In this document: positions 36,101-48,300 of the stretch, one piece after another
Layout of the letters: each line of letters starts with the position of its first letter
Numbering within the stretch: the first letter of the stretch is position 1
Assembly (NCBI GenBank): GCA_022266195.1
Contig: WHVY01000004.1
Coordinates: 1,133,501-1,197,500, forward strand
Reading direction: 5' to 3'
DNA length: 64,000 nt
From: Tetranychus cinnabarinus
Lineage: Eukaryota; Arthropoda; Arachnida; Trombidiformes; Tetranychidae
Position numbers and translations under genes: made by a program
Notes under the pieces: model-generated
Told to the model about the DNA's origin: nothing
Database searches by the model: none
What the model saw: only the letters and a program-made list of their open reading frames with translations

Positions 36101-39100
36101 CAACAACAGGTTAATCCAAGCACTCCCAACTCAATTTAATATAATAAATTGATTCACAATTCAACCTTTTCAGTTGTATCTGCAAGAGTTGACAATATAT
36201 TCGGAGGCCTAATTGTACTTTGACTATTAATGATTATAATTATACAAATAGTCAGGTTAACTCTCTTACCTTAGACTCTCACAATAATTTCAATTGAAAT
36301 ATCTTTAATGGCCTCTTGGCCCTTATTTTTATGGTATTTTACAAGGCCAAGACTGAGGCCAGATTCAAGGTAAAGAATGGGGCGAATCGAACCAATATAA
36401 GTATACGATTCGAGCGATTTAGTGAGTCAGGTCATAATACCATAGAAAGCTTAATATCGTGCTAAGCTAAAAAACAAATCATAAATCTTAGTAATCTAAA
36501 TGATTACTTCAATGTGGGTTAATCTCCTCTTGCATTTCATAGCAAAAACAGCAATGACATTAGCGAATCGCCAATATCCCAACGTCAATAAATCGTGAAA
36601 TTATCTCTCGCTTTATTCAGACAATTTCAACCCTGTCACAAAAGTACTAATTAAAATCATTATAAATCAAAGATCCAATGATATTTCTCTGGTAACAATT
36701 TTCCAGTTATCCTTTTCTCAATTTTCATCCTTTTGAAACCTTTTCTAAGGATGGACTCTAATTAATTTGATTGCTTGAACTGAAGCTAATTTTTAAATCA
36801 TCTATCAATAATCAGCTTTAATGTTTACCTTTTAAATTGAGTAAAAAACACTTTCGATTGTCTATCAATTTTGTTCAAATTGCTATCAACTGGCAACTCA
36901 TTTTAATAATTTCAACTAATTTTATTTCTCTCATTCTTTCACAGTGTTTACCTCAAACATGGTTCCTAAGTGCTCTATTCCAGCTCCAACTTATTGGCTT
37001 CATGGTTATCTTGATTATCCACCGAAAACCCGCTCTTGGAGTTACTTTATCGCTCCTACTCATTTTACTTGGAATAATTTTACCTGGTTTACTTACCTAT
37101 CAATATAATTTACCACCAACCATGCTTCTCAACAATCCTAACATCCAGTTAGTATTATTATCTGGTTCTTCAGAAAAAAAGCAACAAATAATCATTCACC
37201 TAATGAACTAACCATCAACATTAACAGAATCTCAAGCAAACACATTAATAAATTTAGAGTCAGACAAATGAGAAAAGGAGAGTGAAGTGAACATCACATT
37301 TTAATGAACTTCTAATGATTAATATTGATTTTCTGGCTAGTTAGTTTACAGAACTAACTGGGTAGGTCAAACAATATTTAACCTTTTCTCTCGTAGGCGA
37401 TAATTTTATTACTTATATATAATTGAATCAATTGATGTTCAATCATTATTTGATTTTCACTCTCTCCATGCTTTCTTAGACTTTCACATGATAGACTGTA
37501 CTTTTTTTTTGTATCAACAATTTTTCTTTCACTTTCTCGTTTGCTGAATATCGCTTATTGATTGATAATAGCTTTTTTTATTGTGAGACTTTTCATTTAC
37601 AGAGTAAATTTGAGTGGACTTCATTTCTTAATTCCTCTTGAAATTTAACAATGATAATAATTGTTTGATTTCTTCCTATTCATCCTTTTCTTCTTCTTCT
37701 TTATAACAGGCAACTTCGCGATGACCTTTCAATACAATATTTTGCAACTTATAACCACCTATCATCTTACTTTGTTGGAATCCTGTTGGCTTATTTAATT
37801 TACAAGAAACCTGCAAAACCAATAATAAATAAGGTACGAGAAAAAACTAAGTATTGTCTGTTATATTATTGTTACTGTGAAAAGTAAATTTACTTGATAA
37901 TTTAACCGTCTGTCTTCATTGTTACTTTCATAGGGTCTTCGCTTTGCTATCTGGATTGTTCTTGGTGCCATAAGTTTATCATCAATATTGATTACCTGTA
38001 AATGGAATGGATTCAAAGACATTCCCAATCAAACTTCATCTATCATTTACTCAGCATTACACCGAATTGCGTTCATTTCATTCTTTATCTGGCTAACTCA
38101 TCAATTTACTTTCAAGCAAGGAGGTAAGCCTAATCAACTGCAAGCTTTACTAATTAAATCAATTTTCCTTTTTTCTATTTAGACATTCTCATTAATTAAG
38201 CTAGTTATCTGTTAACACCATGATATTGACATATCTAGAAGTGCAGCTACAAGAAAAAGATAGTTTATTTTAATTGATTATTCAGCGCCTTCGGTAAACT
38301 TGAACTAACCTGTTGCTTGTCCATAATGGTTATGATGTATTCTGAATCGGCACATTTGATTAGTTTTCTATTAAATCGCTGTTTCTCTCTACAGCTTGGG
38401 TTCATACAGAAGACACAAATTTAGTGTTAATTATCAGTTTTATTCTCATTTAAACATTTTTCACTCTGAAAATTTGGAGCTTCAGAGAGGCAACATTTAC
38501 TTCTGTTGCTGATATTTTTTTCTGTTAACAAAAGTTCCCTTTCTTGGCTCACTTCTGCAACCTGTAATAATGATACCAACAGCAAGTTGTTTTCAATGAG
38601 TAGAGAAAAGGGAATTTTTAGACGTTTCTTCGTCTATGGTAGGCATATATTTACCTTGAGGATATAATAGTAACCATTTTATAAGTTGGGTTGAAAATGA
38701 TTCAAATTAGCGGGTATCATTTTATATAACTTATCAAACATGAAATTAACTAGTGAATAATAATGATATTGACTCTCAGTTAATCGTTATTGTGACATGG
38801 CTGTTATGAATGTCTAATTTTTACGTTCACTTCAACTACTACTAGCAATATCGATTGCTTTTGTTGTCTTGTTGAAGATGTTTTAGTTCACCTTTTGTTA
38901 CTCCAGTTCCAAACTTGTTTTTGTGGAACCAAAGGGCCGCAGATCAAGAGATAGTGGCCAAAAAAGCTTGCTCTTTGACCACCTAAGATCAATTTGAATA
39001 CATTGTATTGTTTATAATGATTAACTGCTTTTCAATTTTTCTCTGTCAACATTTTCTTTCATGTTAGAAGCTAGAAAGGTTAGATTTTCTGAGACAATTG

Positions 39101-40014
39101 TACATTTTTTGACTTGTTTTCTTGCAAGTGATCAATCAATTTGAGATATCTTATTCATTTTGTGAAAGTTTACCTTTAATTTATCTCAATTCTGTTGTCA
39201 TGTCATTTCAACTTAATTACCAATTATGATTTTCTAAGGTTTTTTTCCAGTCTTCCTTTTCTCTGTCTATTCTTTTATTTGTAATTATTCAAATTTTTCT
39301 CTATTCTTCTTATTTTAGGAATCGTTGGCCGATTCTTGTCGTGGAAAGCGTTCAAAACACTAAATGGTCTTAGCCTTCAAGTCTATTTGGTCCATTTGAT
39401 TATCATTTGGAACTATTTCCTCACAAAACGTGATTTAGTTGATTATCGTAACTTTGAGCTGGTAAGTTCACCTAATCATTATTTTTCCTCAACTACTACC
39501 TATGCTAATGAATACTTATTGAAATTATTAATTAAAATCAATTTTATCTATTTTACAGACTGTAGATTCTTTTGGAATAATATTAGCCAGTCTATTCTGT
39601 GGTTATCTAATGTATTTGTTCATTGAAGCTCCATTCCATCAAATAACTGCTGGTTTTGTTAAATGTTTATTTGGTTGTGACCTTAAATCACGTCTTCGTG
39701 AATATGAAAATGAAGCTGACGCTAATATTGGCGACTCAATTGGAGAAGAGAAGAAAACTACAATTGAAGAATCTCTTTGTACCGTTGATGGCTCTACATT
39801 AGGCAATAACGAAGTTCGTATTGAAGTATCATCGCCCACAGAGGATAACTCTCAAGATAAACAACAGTCACAATTAAACACAGAATCTAAAAATGATCAA
39901 CAGTCAAATCAAGAGCAAATTTCATTACAAGATCAACCACAGGCACCAGCAGGACCTCAAGCACAACCACAACCAAATGGTATCAACAACAATGGAGTGG
40001 TTATAAGGCTTTAA
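24184..40014 (+). CDS. NRF-6-type acyltransferase-3 membrane protein
   Basis: The CDS is join(24184..25492, 25586..25827, 26318..26432, 26665..26758, 32695..32996, 33105..33204, 33949..34210, 36945..37147, 37710..37833, 37934..38123, 39319..39461, 39559..40014), 1179 aa; every junction is GT-AG and in frame. The family (nose resistant to fluoxetine) is linked to lipid and drug handling in worm and fly epithelia; the reaction is unproven. A signal peptide spans residues 1-25. Residues 26-340 are Ser/Thr/Pro-rich and probably extracellular. The NRF domain is about 370-560 (CSRSILAISNGVKA, WAFQFLDSYGRREDGFLAG, YTIGMCIPSTCQ). From about 588 comes the acyltransferase-3 domain with about ten membrane segments. 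The C-terminal 110 residues are Gln-rich and probably cytosolic. The R-X10-H motif is replaced by Q663 and N674. A second ATG at 24196 could also serve as start. Confidence 0.9.
26759..32694 (+). other. 5.9 kb intron 4 of the NRF-6-type gene
   Basis: GT at 26759 and AG at 32693-32694 join residue 586 to the first membrane segment of the acyltransferase domain. No nested gene was recognised. Open frames such as 28695-28892 and 29437-29667 show no domain and are treated as chance. The intron separates the NRF extracellular domain exons from the membrane domain exons. Confidence 0.75.
34211..36944 (+). other. 2.7 kb intron 7 of the NRF-6-type gene
   Basis: GT at 34211 and AG at 36943-36944. AT-rich with no recognised nested gene, RNA or mobile element. 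A sequence resembling a tRNA B box on the minus strand at about 36379-36393 does not form a T-arm. Confidence 0.75.
38124..39318 (+). other. 1.2 kb intron 10 of the NRF-6-type gene
   Basis: GT at 38124 and AG at 39317-39318 join residue 980 to GIVGRFLSW. Nothing else is recognised inside. Confidence 0.75.
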
Positions 40015-41259
40015 GAGATGATAATTTGTCTACAAGAAGAATGTATAAATACAATATTGAAATACAAAATTAAGTCAGTCAAATCAAGTTAGAAATTACA
40101 ATACAATGGATGTGATTGTGACTTGAAAAGTGAAATCGCCGTGATGAATACTCTTCTTGATAATTTAAATACTTCAGACCAAAAGGCCAACTTTAAATAT
40201 TTAATCAGACAACGTAAAGATCAAAAGTGGATTGAATGCTAAAAAGCCACAAATTTTAAAAGAAAAATCGACTTCAATTGACAATTCAAATTTGCAAAAA
40301 TTCTAGTTTGATAAATAATTTGCTACATTTTTTATTTTAATTATTATTATCACCTTTTATATATATCTCAAAAATGAATTGTCCTGTATTTACAACTATA
40401 GACAGCAAATTGTCACATCGGGAATGTGAATGTATATGTTGTTATACCAAATTTTTTCTCATCAACTAATTTCAATCAACAATTCAACTCGACGTAAACA
40501 ATTGATATGAAACAATCTTTATGAAAAATTGAATGCAAAAGTAAATTTATTGACAAAATTATTTTCAATTTAATGAAATTTGAAAATTTCAAATGACAAA
40601 CGAAATAAACAAATGTTTAACTACAATTTTTCTTATTTTATTTCATCCAAATATTTGCTGAAACAATCAAATATCATTATCACTTCCGAACTAAAGTTTC
40701 GAATCAAAAATAATATCAGATTAATGAAGGCCAACTTCATATCTATTGATAAATTGACCCTTGGTGAGCTACTCGACATTGTGCTTGATCTGTCTCTGAT
40801 TGTACTTGAAAATTCTTGATTTTCTTACCATACCTTGTCAATAAGGAAAAATTATTAACTGTAATCATCAATTTTACTGGGAACCTAATTGAAAGATCAA
40901 ATCATTAGGTTTTGCTGATATTCATTGGGTATTTTGTGAAACTAGATCAATACAGTTTACAAACAATCTTTGAAAATTTGAATACTTCACGTAAAGAAAT
41001 CAAAGAGTTCATATTAAATGTGAAATGAATAAACGATTTACAATGTTCGCTAAACATTTTTTTGAAATATTTCACACAATCAAACAAAATAACCTTTCTG
41101 AACAGATGAATAATCTTTTAAATTAATCTTTAATTATTTGTATAAAATATAACGACAGTTAAAAAAATAAAACATGAATATAACATCTTTCAAATCGATT
41201 AATAATCAATATAAATCAACAATAAAAGAAGACCATTAAAATGAAATTGGTGTGAGATA
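40015..41259. other. convergent 3' regions
   Basis: Two genes converge here, the NRF-6-type gene from the left and the CRAL-TRIO gene from the right. Candidate poly(A) signals are AATAAA at 40604-40609 (+) and its complement at 40637-40642 (-). A 79-codon open frame at 40580-40819 has no recognisable feature and is not annotated. Confidence 0.5.
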
Positions 41260-43173
41260 TCAACAGATGGACACGTATTTACTCAAATGATTTCTCATCT
41301 TTTCGTAAACCTTTTCATCAATTGTATTAGCTTTAACATAATTGTCCAACGTTGGGCAGGAATTGAGCTGTTCATCAGTTAATTGTGTAGCTGTACCATC
41401 CAAATATTCAGGTCGATTCTGTGGAGTAACCATTGAGTATAAAGTGTCGCGATCAATGAAAATCATCTTTTTCCACAAGTATTTGGGAAAGAAATATTTG
41501 ATCACTTGAAGGATCATCTTGAAGCCAAAAGACATATCAAGGAAAGCAATGTATTCAGCCGATGGAGGATATTTTCGAGTATAGATATCCAATATCTCTT
41601 TAAGCAAACCAATATCAACTTGAGCGTTGCGACAGTCAAATATAATAGCCAACCGTTTGCCCGATTTAAGGACACAATTACGCATAGTTTCACATTGCCA
41701 GAGAAATTGTTTAATGATAAGTGGATGAAGCTCTTTGGGTCCAGGATTGATGGATAGTTGGATGAAAAAAAGTGGATGCCCTGATTTGTCTAAGCCTTTG
41801 GCCATGAAAAGTCCAGTTGAATGAATTTCCCTTGGAATATCTTTGAAGGATAAATCAAGAATCGCATTCTCCTTCCTCCATATACAATGGTGTCTAAGCG
41901 ATTCCATGGCCGAATCAACCTTCCATTCATTTGACTCCAGAAACAGGGTTAATCCTAAATCATTATTGCTCAGTGATTTGATATCTCTAGAGTCATAGAT
42001 GTTACCACGGTTGGCAATGTCCAGGTTGAAATGTTGTTTCAGCTCTTCCACTTTGAATCGATGGCGATCATCTTCCGTTTCAGGTCTGATTTGTATCCAA
42101 TAATGGCCACCAAGAATATGATAGATAAATGAAAAAAAAAGTTGATTAATTTAAAGACTAAATGAAGGTTAAGATGATTCTTTTGGTGGATTAACTTGTT
42201 TGTTATAATTGCTTTTTAGCTTGAACACTAATTTGTGAAAGGTCAATCTGTTTGGAAGTTGAACTTGAAGTGACCGTTTGACCGAAGCAAATATTCATTA
42301 GTTTGAAGAAAATTATTATTCATTTTAATTTATGAAAACAATAAGGCAAATTGCGTTTAATCTATCAGTCCTCATACTATTGTTATTACAATGTTACAAT
42401 TTCCGAGTGAAGCTAAGAAATTCAATGAGCTGTAAATAGATTGAGTTGAGCAATTCAAAGATGAGTAATTTCATAACAAAGAGCAATAATTTAAGGATTT
42501 AATTATAAATTGAATTGAGAATGACATGTTTACTTGAAAGATTCCCATAATTCGTAGGTTTGTTCAGGAACTTTTAAATTTTAGACGAGATTTCAGATCA
42601 AAAGCTTAATCTAATGAAATACAAATAGAGCTGATGAGATTGCTAATGAATCGATAACCTTTGCTTTACGGTTGAACTAATTAAATTGTACCTTGCTATC
42701 AATATTGCTAATTTGGTTGACTTTATGGTAATGAAATGATTTTGCATGAAAAGGTTGACTAAATTTGAAGGGAGGCTTTTTGGGTGAAATTACATTTATA
42801 AATCAAGCTAAATGAAAATCAGATTTTAGTCTAATCCATTTGTTTGTGGGACATAAAGGTACATAGAAAGCTATGCATAAAAGTTATAAAGTATTTCTTA
42901 TTGAAGCCTGAGATATTCCTTAAGCTAAATTAGTTACGATTTCATGGTGAATAGATAAACACATTGAACAGACTAATAAGCTTAATATAGATTATGTATG
43001 TTGAAAAATCAATGAAAGAAACCTGAATCAGTTTAAAGTTATGAGTTATTAACTTGATATACAAGCTACGGTGTAACATGACTATGGAATCTGATGAGAG
43101 TTTAAAAGGAATAACCTTACCTGATGAGTTCCGGATTACCATCATGAAAGGCAGCATTAACCAGAAAGTTCAT
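41260..43173 (-). CDS. CRAL-TRIO (Sec14) domain protein, MOSPD2-like
   Basis: The CDS is complement(join(41260..42085, 43121..43173)), 292 aa. CRAL-TRIO domains bind and move hydrophobic ligands such as phosphoinositides or tocopherols. Exon 1 encodes only 17 and two-thirds codons (MNFLVNAAFHDGNPELIR). It was found because its donor phase (AG) completes the codon at the next acceptor and gives PELIRPETEDDRHRF, which resembles the start of MOSPD2. Residues about 20-95 are the CRAL-TRIO N-terminal region (YDSRDI, then CIWRKENAILDL). The lipid-binding domain follows: FFIQLSI, IIFDCRNAQVD, AFLDMSFGFKMILQVIKYFF, LDGTATQLT. MOSPD2 has an MSP domain and a membrane anchor after this domain; here the protein ends, so it is a CRAL-TRIO-only relative. 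The ligand is unknown. The intron is 1035 bp. Confidence 0.85.
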
Positions 43174-44114
43174 GGTGAAACAATGGTAAAAAAATGTACA
43201 CACAATTTACAGAGATTGAAGATATGGGATAAGAGATATGGATGGAAGCTCAAGTTGACGCGAAGACAGCTGATACTGGGTTGAAGAAAGTGAAGGCAGA
43301 AATGATGGTTATATCGAGTCAGTTTGTTGTTTACTTGGATATTAAAGGAGATCAAATAGAAGGCCAAAAGTGAGATTAACCGAATCAAGTGAGTATAGTT
43401 AATAAGGCTAAAAGTCCTTCAGGTCATCATCATAATCAACAACATCGTATTTGTAATCAGCATCACCATCTTTACACTTTCACCATCCGCCTCTTATGCT
43501 TTCAGGTTGATAAACAAGTGACCAATGTTCACCTTTTATATTTGTGTTTATAAACACAAACAAGGCCAAACACCTTACCAACCTTACTAATTGATATTGA
43601 ATATGTAATATTTGTGAATAAGTAAATCTTGATAGTAGCAGTTGATGAAGCGTAATAATTTCCTCTTTTAAATTGGCTTCTTCATTGGTAAACACAGTCG
43701 AGGTTAAGGACATACATCAAGTTGACTCGTTGTCGTCACATTTTGTTTGGTAAAAATGATGTAAAATGTACCTAAATTAATAATAACATGAGTGTATGTA
43801 ATGAACACTGATAATCCAATTATTGAATGATTTTGATTGATAATAAGCGTGCATAGCTGTTATCAATGATTAATCTGAGTCATGTGAAAAAATTTGACTA
43901 CAATTACGTACTTTATAAAATTATTTAATCTACATATTGGTGATATTGATTACACAAAATTAATTTTGCTGAGAACGTTATTTCATTGATTTCCACAGGG
44001 TTAAAAGATGCGAATTTTAAGAAATTTAACCAATCAACGCCGTAAAGTAATAGTGATTTTAATGGTCATTTTTGAAAGAGGGACAATACATTAGAGTTGC
44101 AATTGTTGAAATAT
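43174..44114. other. CRAL-TRIO upstream region and Rab7 3' region
   Basis: Both flanking genes are on the minus strand. A 77-codon open frame at 43480-43713 (-) begins MSLTSTVFTNEEANLKEEI. It has possible donors but their phase does not fit the next exon, so it is not called. Confidence 0.45.
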
Positions 44115-44732
44115 TCAACAACTACATGAATCATTTTGAGGTCTTGATTGATCAAGCTTGATTTCCGGGAATTCTGAGTTGAAGATGTCGATCTCGGTTT
44201 CTTGAGCTAAACCATTTTGGGCAACTGTTTGGAAAGCTTTATCGACATTGATGGCCTCCTTGGCTGAGGTTTCAAAGTAGGGAATTTGATTTTTACTCTG
44301 GCACCAGCTAAGTGCTCTCTTAGATGTAACTGCGCGATTCTCTAAATCAATCTTGTTCCCAATAACAACAAAGGGGAAACTTTCAGGATCACGGGGTGAT
44401 GCTTGAATTAAAAATTCATCTCTCCAAGCGTCTAAAGACTTGAAGGTATTGGGCGCTGTAACGTCAAACACAAGAACACAACAATCTGCACCACGATAAA
44501 AGGCAACACCAAGGGATTGAAATCTTTCCTGGCCTGCAGTGTCCCATATTTGCATGGTTACAAGACGATTATCAATCTCAAATTCTTTTGTCAAAAAATC
44601 TGCTCCGATGGTTGCCTTGTATTGGTTACTGAATCTTTTGTTCACATATTGGTTCATTAAAGAGGTTTTACCCACACCAGAATCACCAAGGATAATTACT
44701 TTGAGAAGAACTTTTTTACGTGAAGAGGACAT
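44115..44732 (-). CDS. Rab7: Rab7 small GTPase
   Basis: This is a single exon of 205 aa (human RAB7A has 207). Rab7 controls late endosome and lysosome traffic and fusion, recruiting effectors to the membrane when GTP-bound. The sequence shows the P-loop GDSGVGKTS at residues 15-23, switch I YKATIGADF, switch II WDTAGQERFQSLG, the guanine-binding NKID and ETSAK motifs, and a C-terminal CSC for double geranylgeranylation. The first residues (MSSSRKKVLLKV) match the Rab7 family. Upstream in-frame codons contain no ATG. It has no introns. Its leader and upstream region are copied, inverted, in front of SPO11. Confidence 0.97.
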   Translation of the reverse strand: MSSSRKKVLLKVIILGDSGVGKTSLMNQYVNKRFSNQYKATIGADFLTKEFEIDNRLVTMQIWDTAGQERFQSLGVAFYRGADCCVLVFDVTAPNTFKSLDAWRDEFLIQASPRDPESFPFVVIGNKIDLENRAVTSKRALSWCQSKNQIPYFETSAKEAINVDKAFQTVAQNGLAQETEIDIFNSEFPEIKLDQSRPQNDSCSC

Positions 44733-45390
44733 AATAAGCTTCAATTAAATAATTACGCCCAAATTAATAAAGCAACAGAGAAATAAAACCAAAACAATAT
44801 TTAGGCTTAAAATATAAAGACAAAAGGAGGAAAACAGTTTTTCTGTTGCTGATCCTTTTGAGTAAAAGTATCGATACTTCACAACAAATATCAATTCCCT
44901 TTAAAAACCATGAATCATTCATGTTCATCTTATGCCATCTATCGGTTCTAAAGTCAACATCTCAAACCAATAATTGGGTGTACACATGCGTATAAAATGG
45001 ATTCTGAATTTGAATCAAATTTTGTTAATAAATTAATCTTCAATTCACTTTGGATTAAAAGTGTTTTGTTTATTGTTTTTGTAATAAATTATTTTTCAAA
45101 TTGTTTTCAAATGTTTTTCTTTTATAAATCAGTTTGACTAAACATGTTTAGAGTAAAACAATGAATGATCTGAATCTTTATCAAGACGCAAACAGTTTAA
45201 TTAACTATTTAATTGAAACAAAAAACCCATACATCAACTTGTCCATATGTTACACTCAAAACAATGGCTTTTAGTTTTTTTTCATTTTTGAATGTGTTTT
45301 TTGATGTTCTTGACTTTTTTGTGTCCTCCTTTTTTTCCTGGGGAAGTTTACCCATTGTTCATTGACTTGGCTATTAAAATGTGTCTTTGA
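44733..45390 (-). promoter_or_regulatory. Rab7: Rab7 upstream region and PDE7 3' flank
   Basis: The same two motifs as in front of SPO11 occur here: GTATCGATAC at 44868-44877 (a DRE-like palindrome) and ATGCCATCTATCGGT at 44932-44946. The leader just before the start codon is C/T-rich and matches the SPO11 leader. A possible PDE7 poly(A) signal on the minus strand is at 45069-45074; if used, the PDE7 transcript ends within about 340 bp of the Rab7 start. Confidence 0.55.
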
Positions 45391-48300
45391 TCATAAAGCA
45401 TTGGCTGAATAATTGGCCAGTGAATGAATTAAAATATCTTGAGGAATTGAACCTCGTCTTTCCTCTCGTTTAACCAACCATGAACGACATTCTGATGCAG
45501 AATCAAGTGAACATGATTGATTGGTTAATAATTTAGTTTTGGCAGTTAATGAGGACATTAGCAGTTCCAATGAGCGTCCTTTTAACCTAGGTGAAGATGA
45601 TTTGGCAGTACCATGGAGATACGATGATGGGCTTTTCCTACTGTTTAACTTGTTTCCACCTTCAGTCGCCAGATAACCAAAATAATGTCCACTATCGCAA
45701 ACTGGAAAAGACGAACGTCTCTTCTGTCCTTTATTATTACCATTATTATTATCGGTATTATTATTATTACAATTATTATTACTGATGAAATCAGGATCAT
45801 TATTACTATTACTAATATTATTATTGTTGGTTTTTAAGAACAGGGTTGGCCGTTGAACAGATGAACTCGCTTGCTGTTTCAAGTTGTACGATGAAATATG
45901 AGGTGGAGAAGATGAAGGTGACGATTGCGACGAAGAGGTTACTGATGGCTTTAAAAGTGACGGACATTTCAGGTGAATCAATGAGCTTGATAAATGAGCA
46001 GAATGAGATGATACATCTGGTTCAGGAAAACTGGAATCTTCATTCTCCGAGACTGTCCCATGAAGGAAGACCAATGCTGCTGCAGCCAGTTCACATCCAG
46101 TATAAATGCCAATGCAACCTGGAGCTGAACCGCGACGACCTCGGCAAAATTGTGCCTAAAAAGACAAAAGAAACAAACAAAATTGATAAATTGTTGGCAA
46201 ATGAAAAGGAAAACAAAACCAGATTAAATAGCAAAATGCTCATCACCACCGATATGCCTGTCTAGATTGATAAAAAAGTAACTTAATGGACACGATTGAT
46301 TGATTCAATACAATGAGATGAAATTGTCAATTAACCTTTTAAGATGGATTTCATGATTCAACCATTTAACAGATGAAAGGTTTAATTTAGCTGATTGTTG
46401 TTCCATATGATTTTTGGGTTGACTCTTCAGAAGGTTTCTTTTTGTTTTCCTGTCAAGATCAATTAACTCATTGACTAAATTCAGGTTAATTTAATTGATT
46501 TTCAATTTTAAATTCATTAATTCAATGCTCCTGTAAAAAGGTGCCTACCAGATTGACGTAAAATGCTCTGGTTAATTCAATTGTTGAAACATTTATAAGT
46601 CAATTTAATCCAACTTTAATCTTGTTTTGTGTGAGTCTTGAGCAATAAAAAAACACAACAAACTCAAAATATATTTCATATTGAAATTAAGTTTTGGGTA
46701 AAAAATCAAACAATGTTGCCAAGTTAAATAAAGCTATTTAATCTTTACCCAAATTTGTATCAATTTAATGGATAATACAATTGTTATTTAGCCTTATTTT
46801 CAGCCTCTTTTCCTGCTCATCTTCATAATCATCTTGCGTTTTACATCCAAGTAATTATAATTAAATTTGTTCAACAACTAAACCTAAAAAGACAAGCAAT
46901 TTAACATTGATCAGCATTTCTTTTCATTCTCAATGTAAATACGTTAAGCTGATTTCACCTCATCATTAAACTTGCCAAGCTTTTAAAACCTGTAAATGTA
47001 TTAAAATTAAAGATTAACTTTGAATATTGAGCAAAATTTAATAATTAATTTGAACAAAAAATTTATTGAATTCAATTTATGTATTCAAGTTGAATGTAGC
47101 AATTAATTGAACATCTTTAAGGTTCAATGGTTATCCAATGGGATAAGCTTAGTTGTTAGGATTGAAAGATTAACATTCAATTGTTGAGTAAAAATTATTT
47201 CAAATTTACTGAAGGAGAAGAATTTAATTAACAGAACAATTAAATTTATATTTTCAACAAATGAATAGTAAATGAATGAATGTAAATTTAAATTGGTTAA
47301 ACTTGAAAGGATGAAACTATGAGAAGATGAGGTTTACCTGAAAAGGGTAACTGCAATATTAATGATTTCAATGATAAGTTAATTGTAATTGATGAAAGGT
47401 TTAAAGTGAACAGGATATTGAACAAAAGCTCAATGGTGAATCGAGTGGCGAATCAACAATGAATTTCAAGAATTGGGTTAAATAATGATGTAAATGGCAA
47501 TTTAGGTAAACCTAAATTTACTAATATTTATTGTTACAGATTTGTTTGATTTTTGGGTTTCTTTTGTGAAAAGGTTAATATTGATGAAAATGTATTCATT
47601 TGAACCTTTTAAAACCTTAAATTGGACAATTTTGGGTTCATCTGTTAATTATTATTGATGAGACTGATGAAGATTGATGCTGGTTAAGCTGGTTATGGTT
47701 GGAAACAAAGTAATCATCATTTGTTATTAGGCTTTTTAGATTGTTTATGATGACATTTGAAGGCAGATTAGATGAGGCTTGATATTGAATCTAGTCTCAT
47801 CATATTATCATGGTAACATGATAGACATGATGAGGCAAACAAGAAAAGAAGACAGAAACTAAGAAGAGTCAGAATTGAATCCAGATTATTGTTTATTATA
47901 CAGTCTCACCACTTACCAGCAGTATTTTGTTACCTTAATGTCAAAATGAAAATGAATGAAATATGAAAATGGAAACAGCAAATAGAAAAGATAATTATCA
48001 TGAAAAAAGATTAACATGGAAAGATGATGATCAAAGTAGTGATTAAAAAATGATGAAAGTGATGGAAAGATGATTAAGATGAGGAAAAGCTGTGAAAAGT
48101 CTAAAGTCACTTTTCAGATGAAAGTGAAACACTTCTTATTGTCATCTATTAACTGTCATTGATCAAAGATGGTTAATTAATTGTAATTATATTGTCCTAC
48201 AATTAAAGGTTCAATTTACAATATTGACAGTTAATCAGCTTTTCTGGTAAAGTCAATTAGATGAAAAAAGTAAAAGGTAAAAATGAAAATTTCAATTTCA

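Larger units (their letters stand above)
44723..46014 (-). repeat. source copy of the block duplicated upstream of SPO11
   Basis: Reading on the minus strand, this runs from inside the PDE7 last exon (about 46014), through the PDE7 stop (45391) and the intergenic spacer, to the third codon of Rab7. The reverse complement is found at 11311-11882, except that about 45441-45943 is missing there. This copy carries intact gene ends on both sides, so it is the likely source. Confidence 0.88.

Noticed and set aside
36379..36393. tRNA B-box-like sequence on the minus strand
   Set aside because: The flanking bases do not pair into a T-stem and no A box or acceptor stem is present.
36837..37211. 124-codon frame taken as a separate gene
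   Set aside because: Only 36945-37147 is coding, as exon 8 of the NRF-6-type gene; both ends have splice sites in the right phase.
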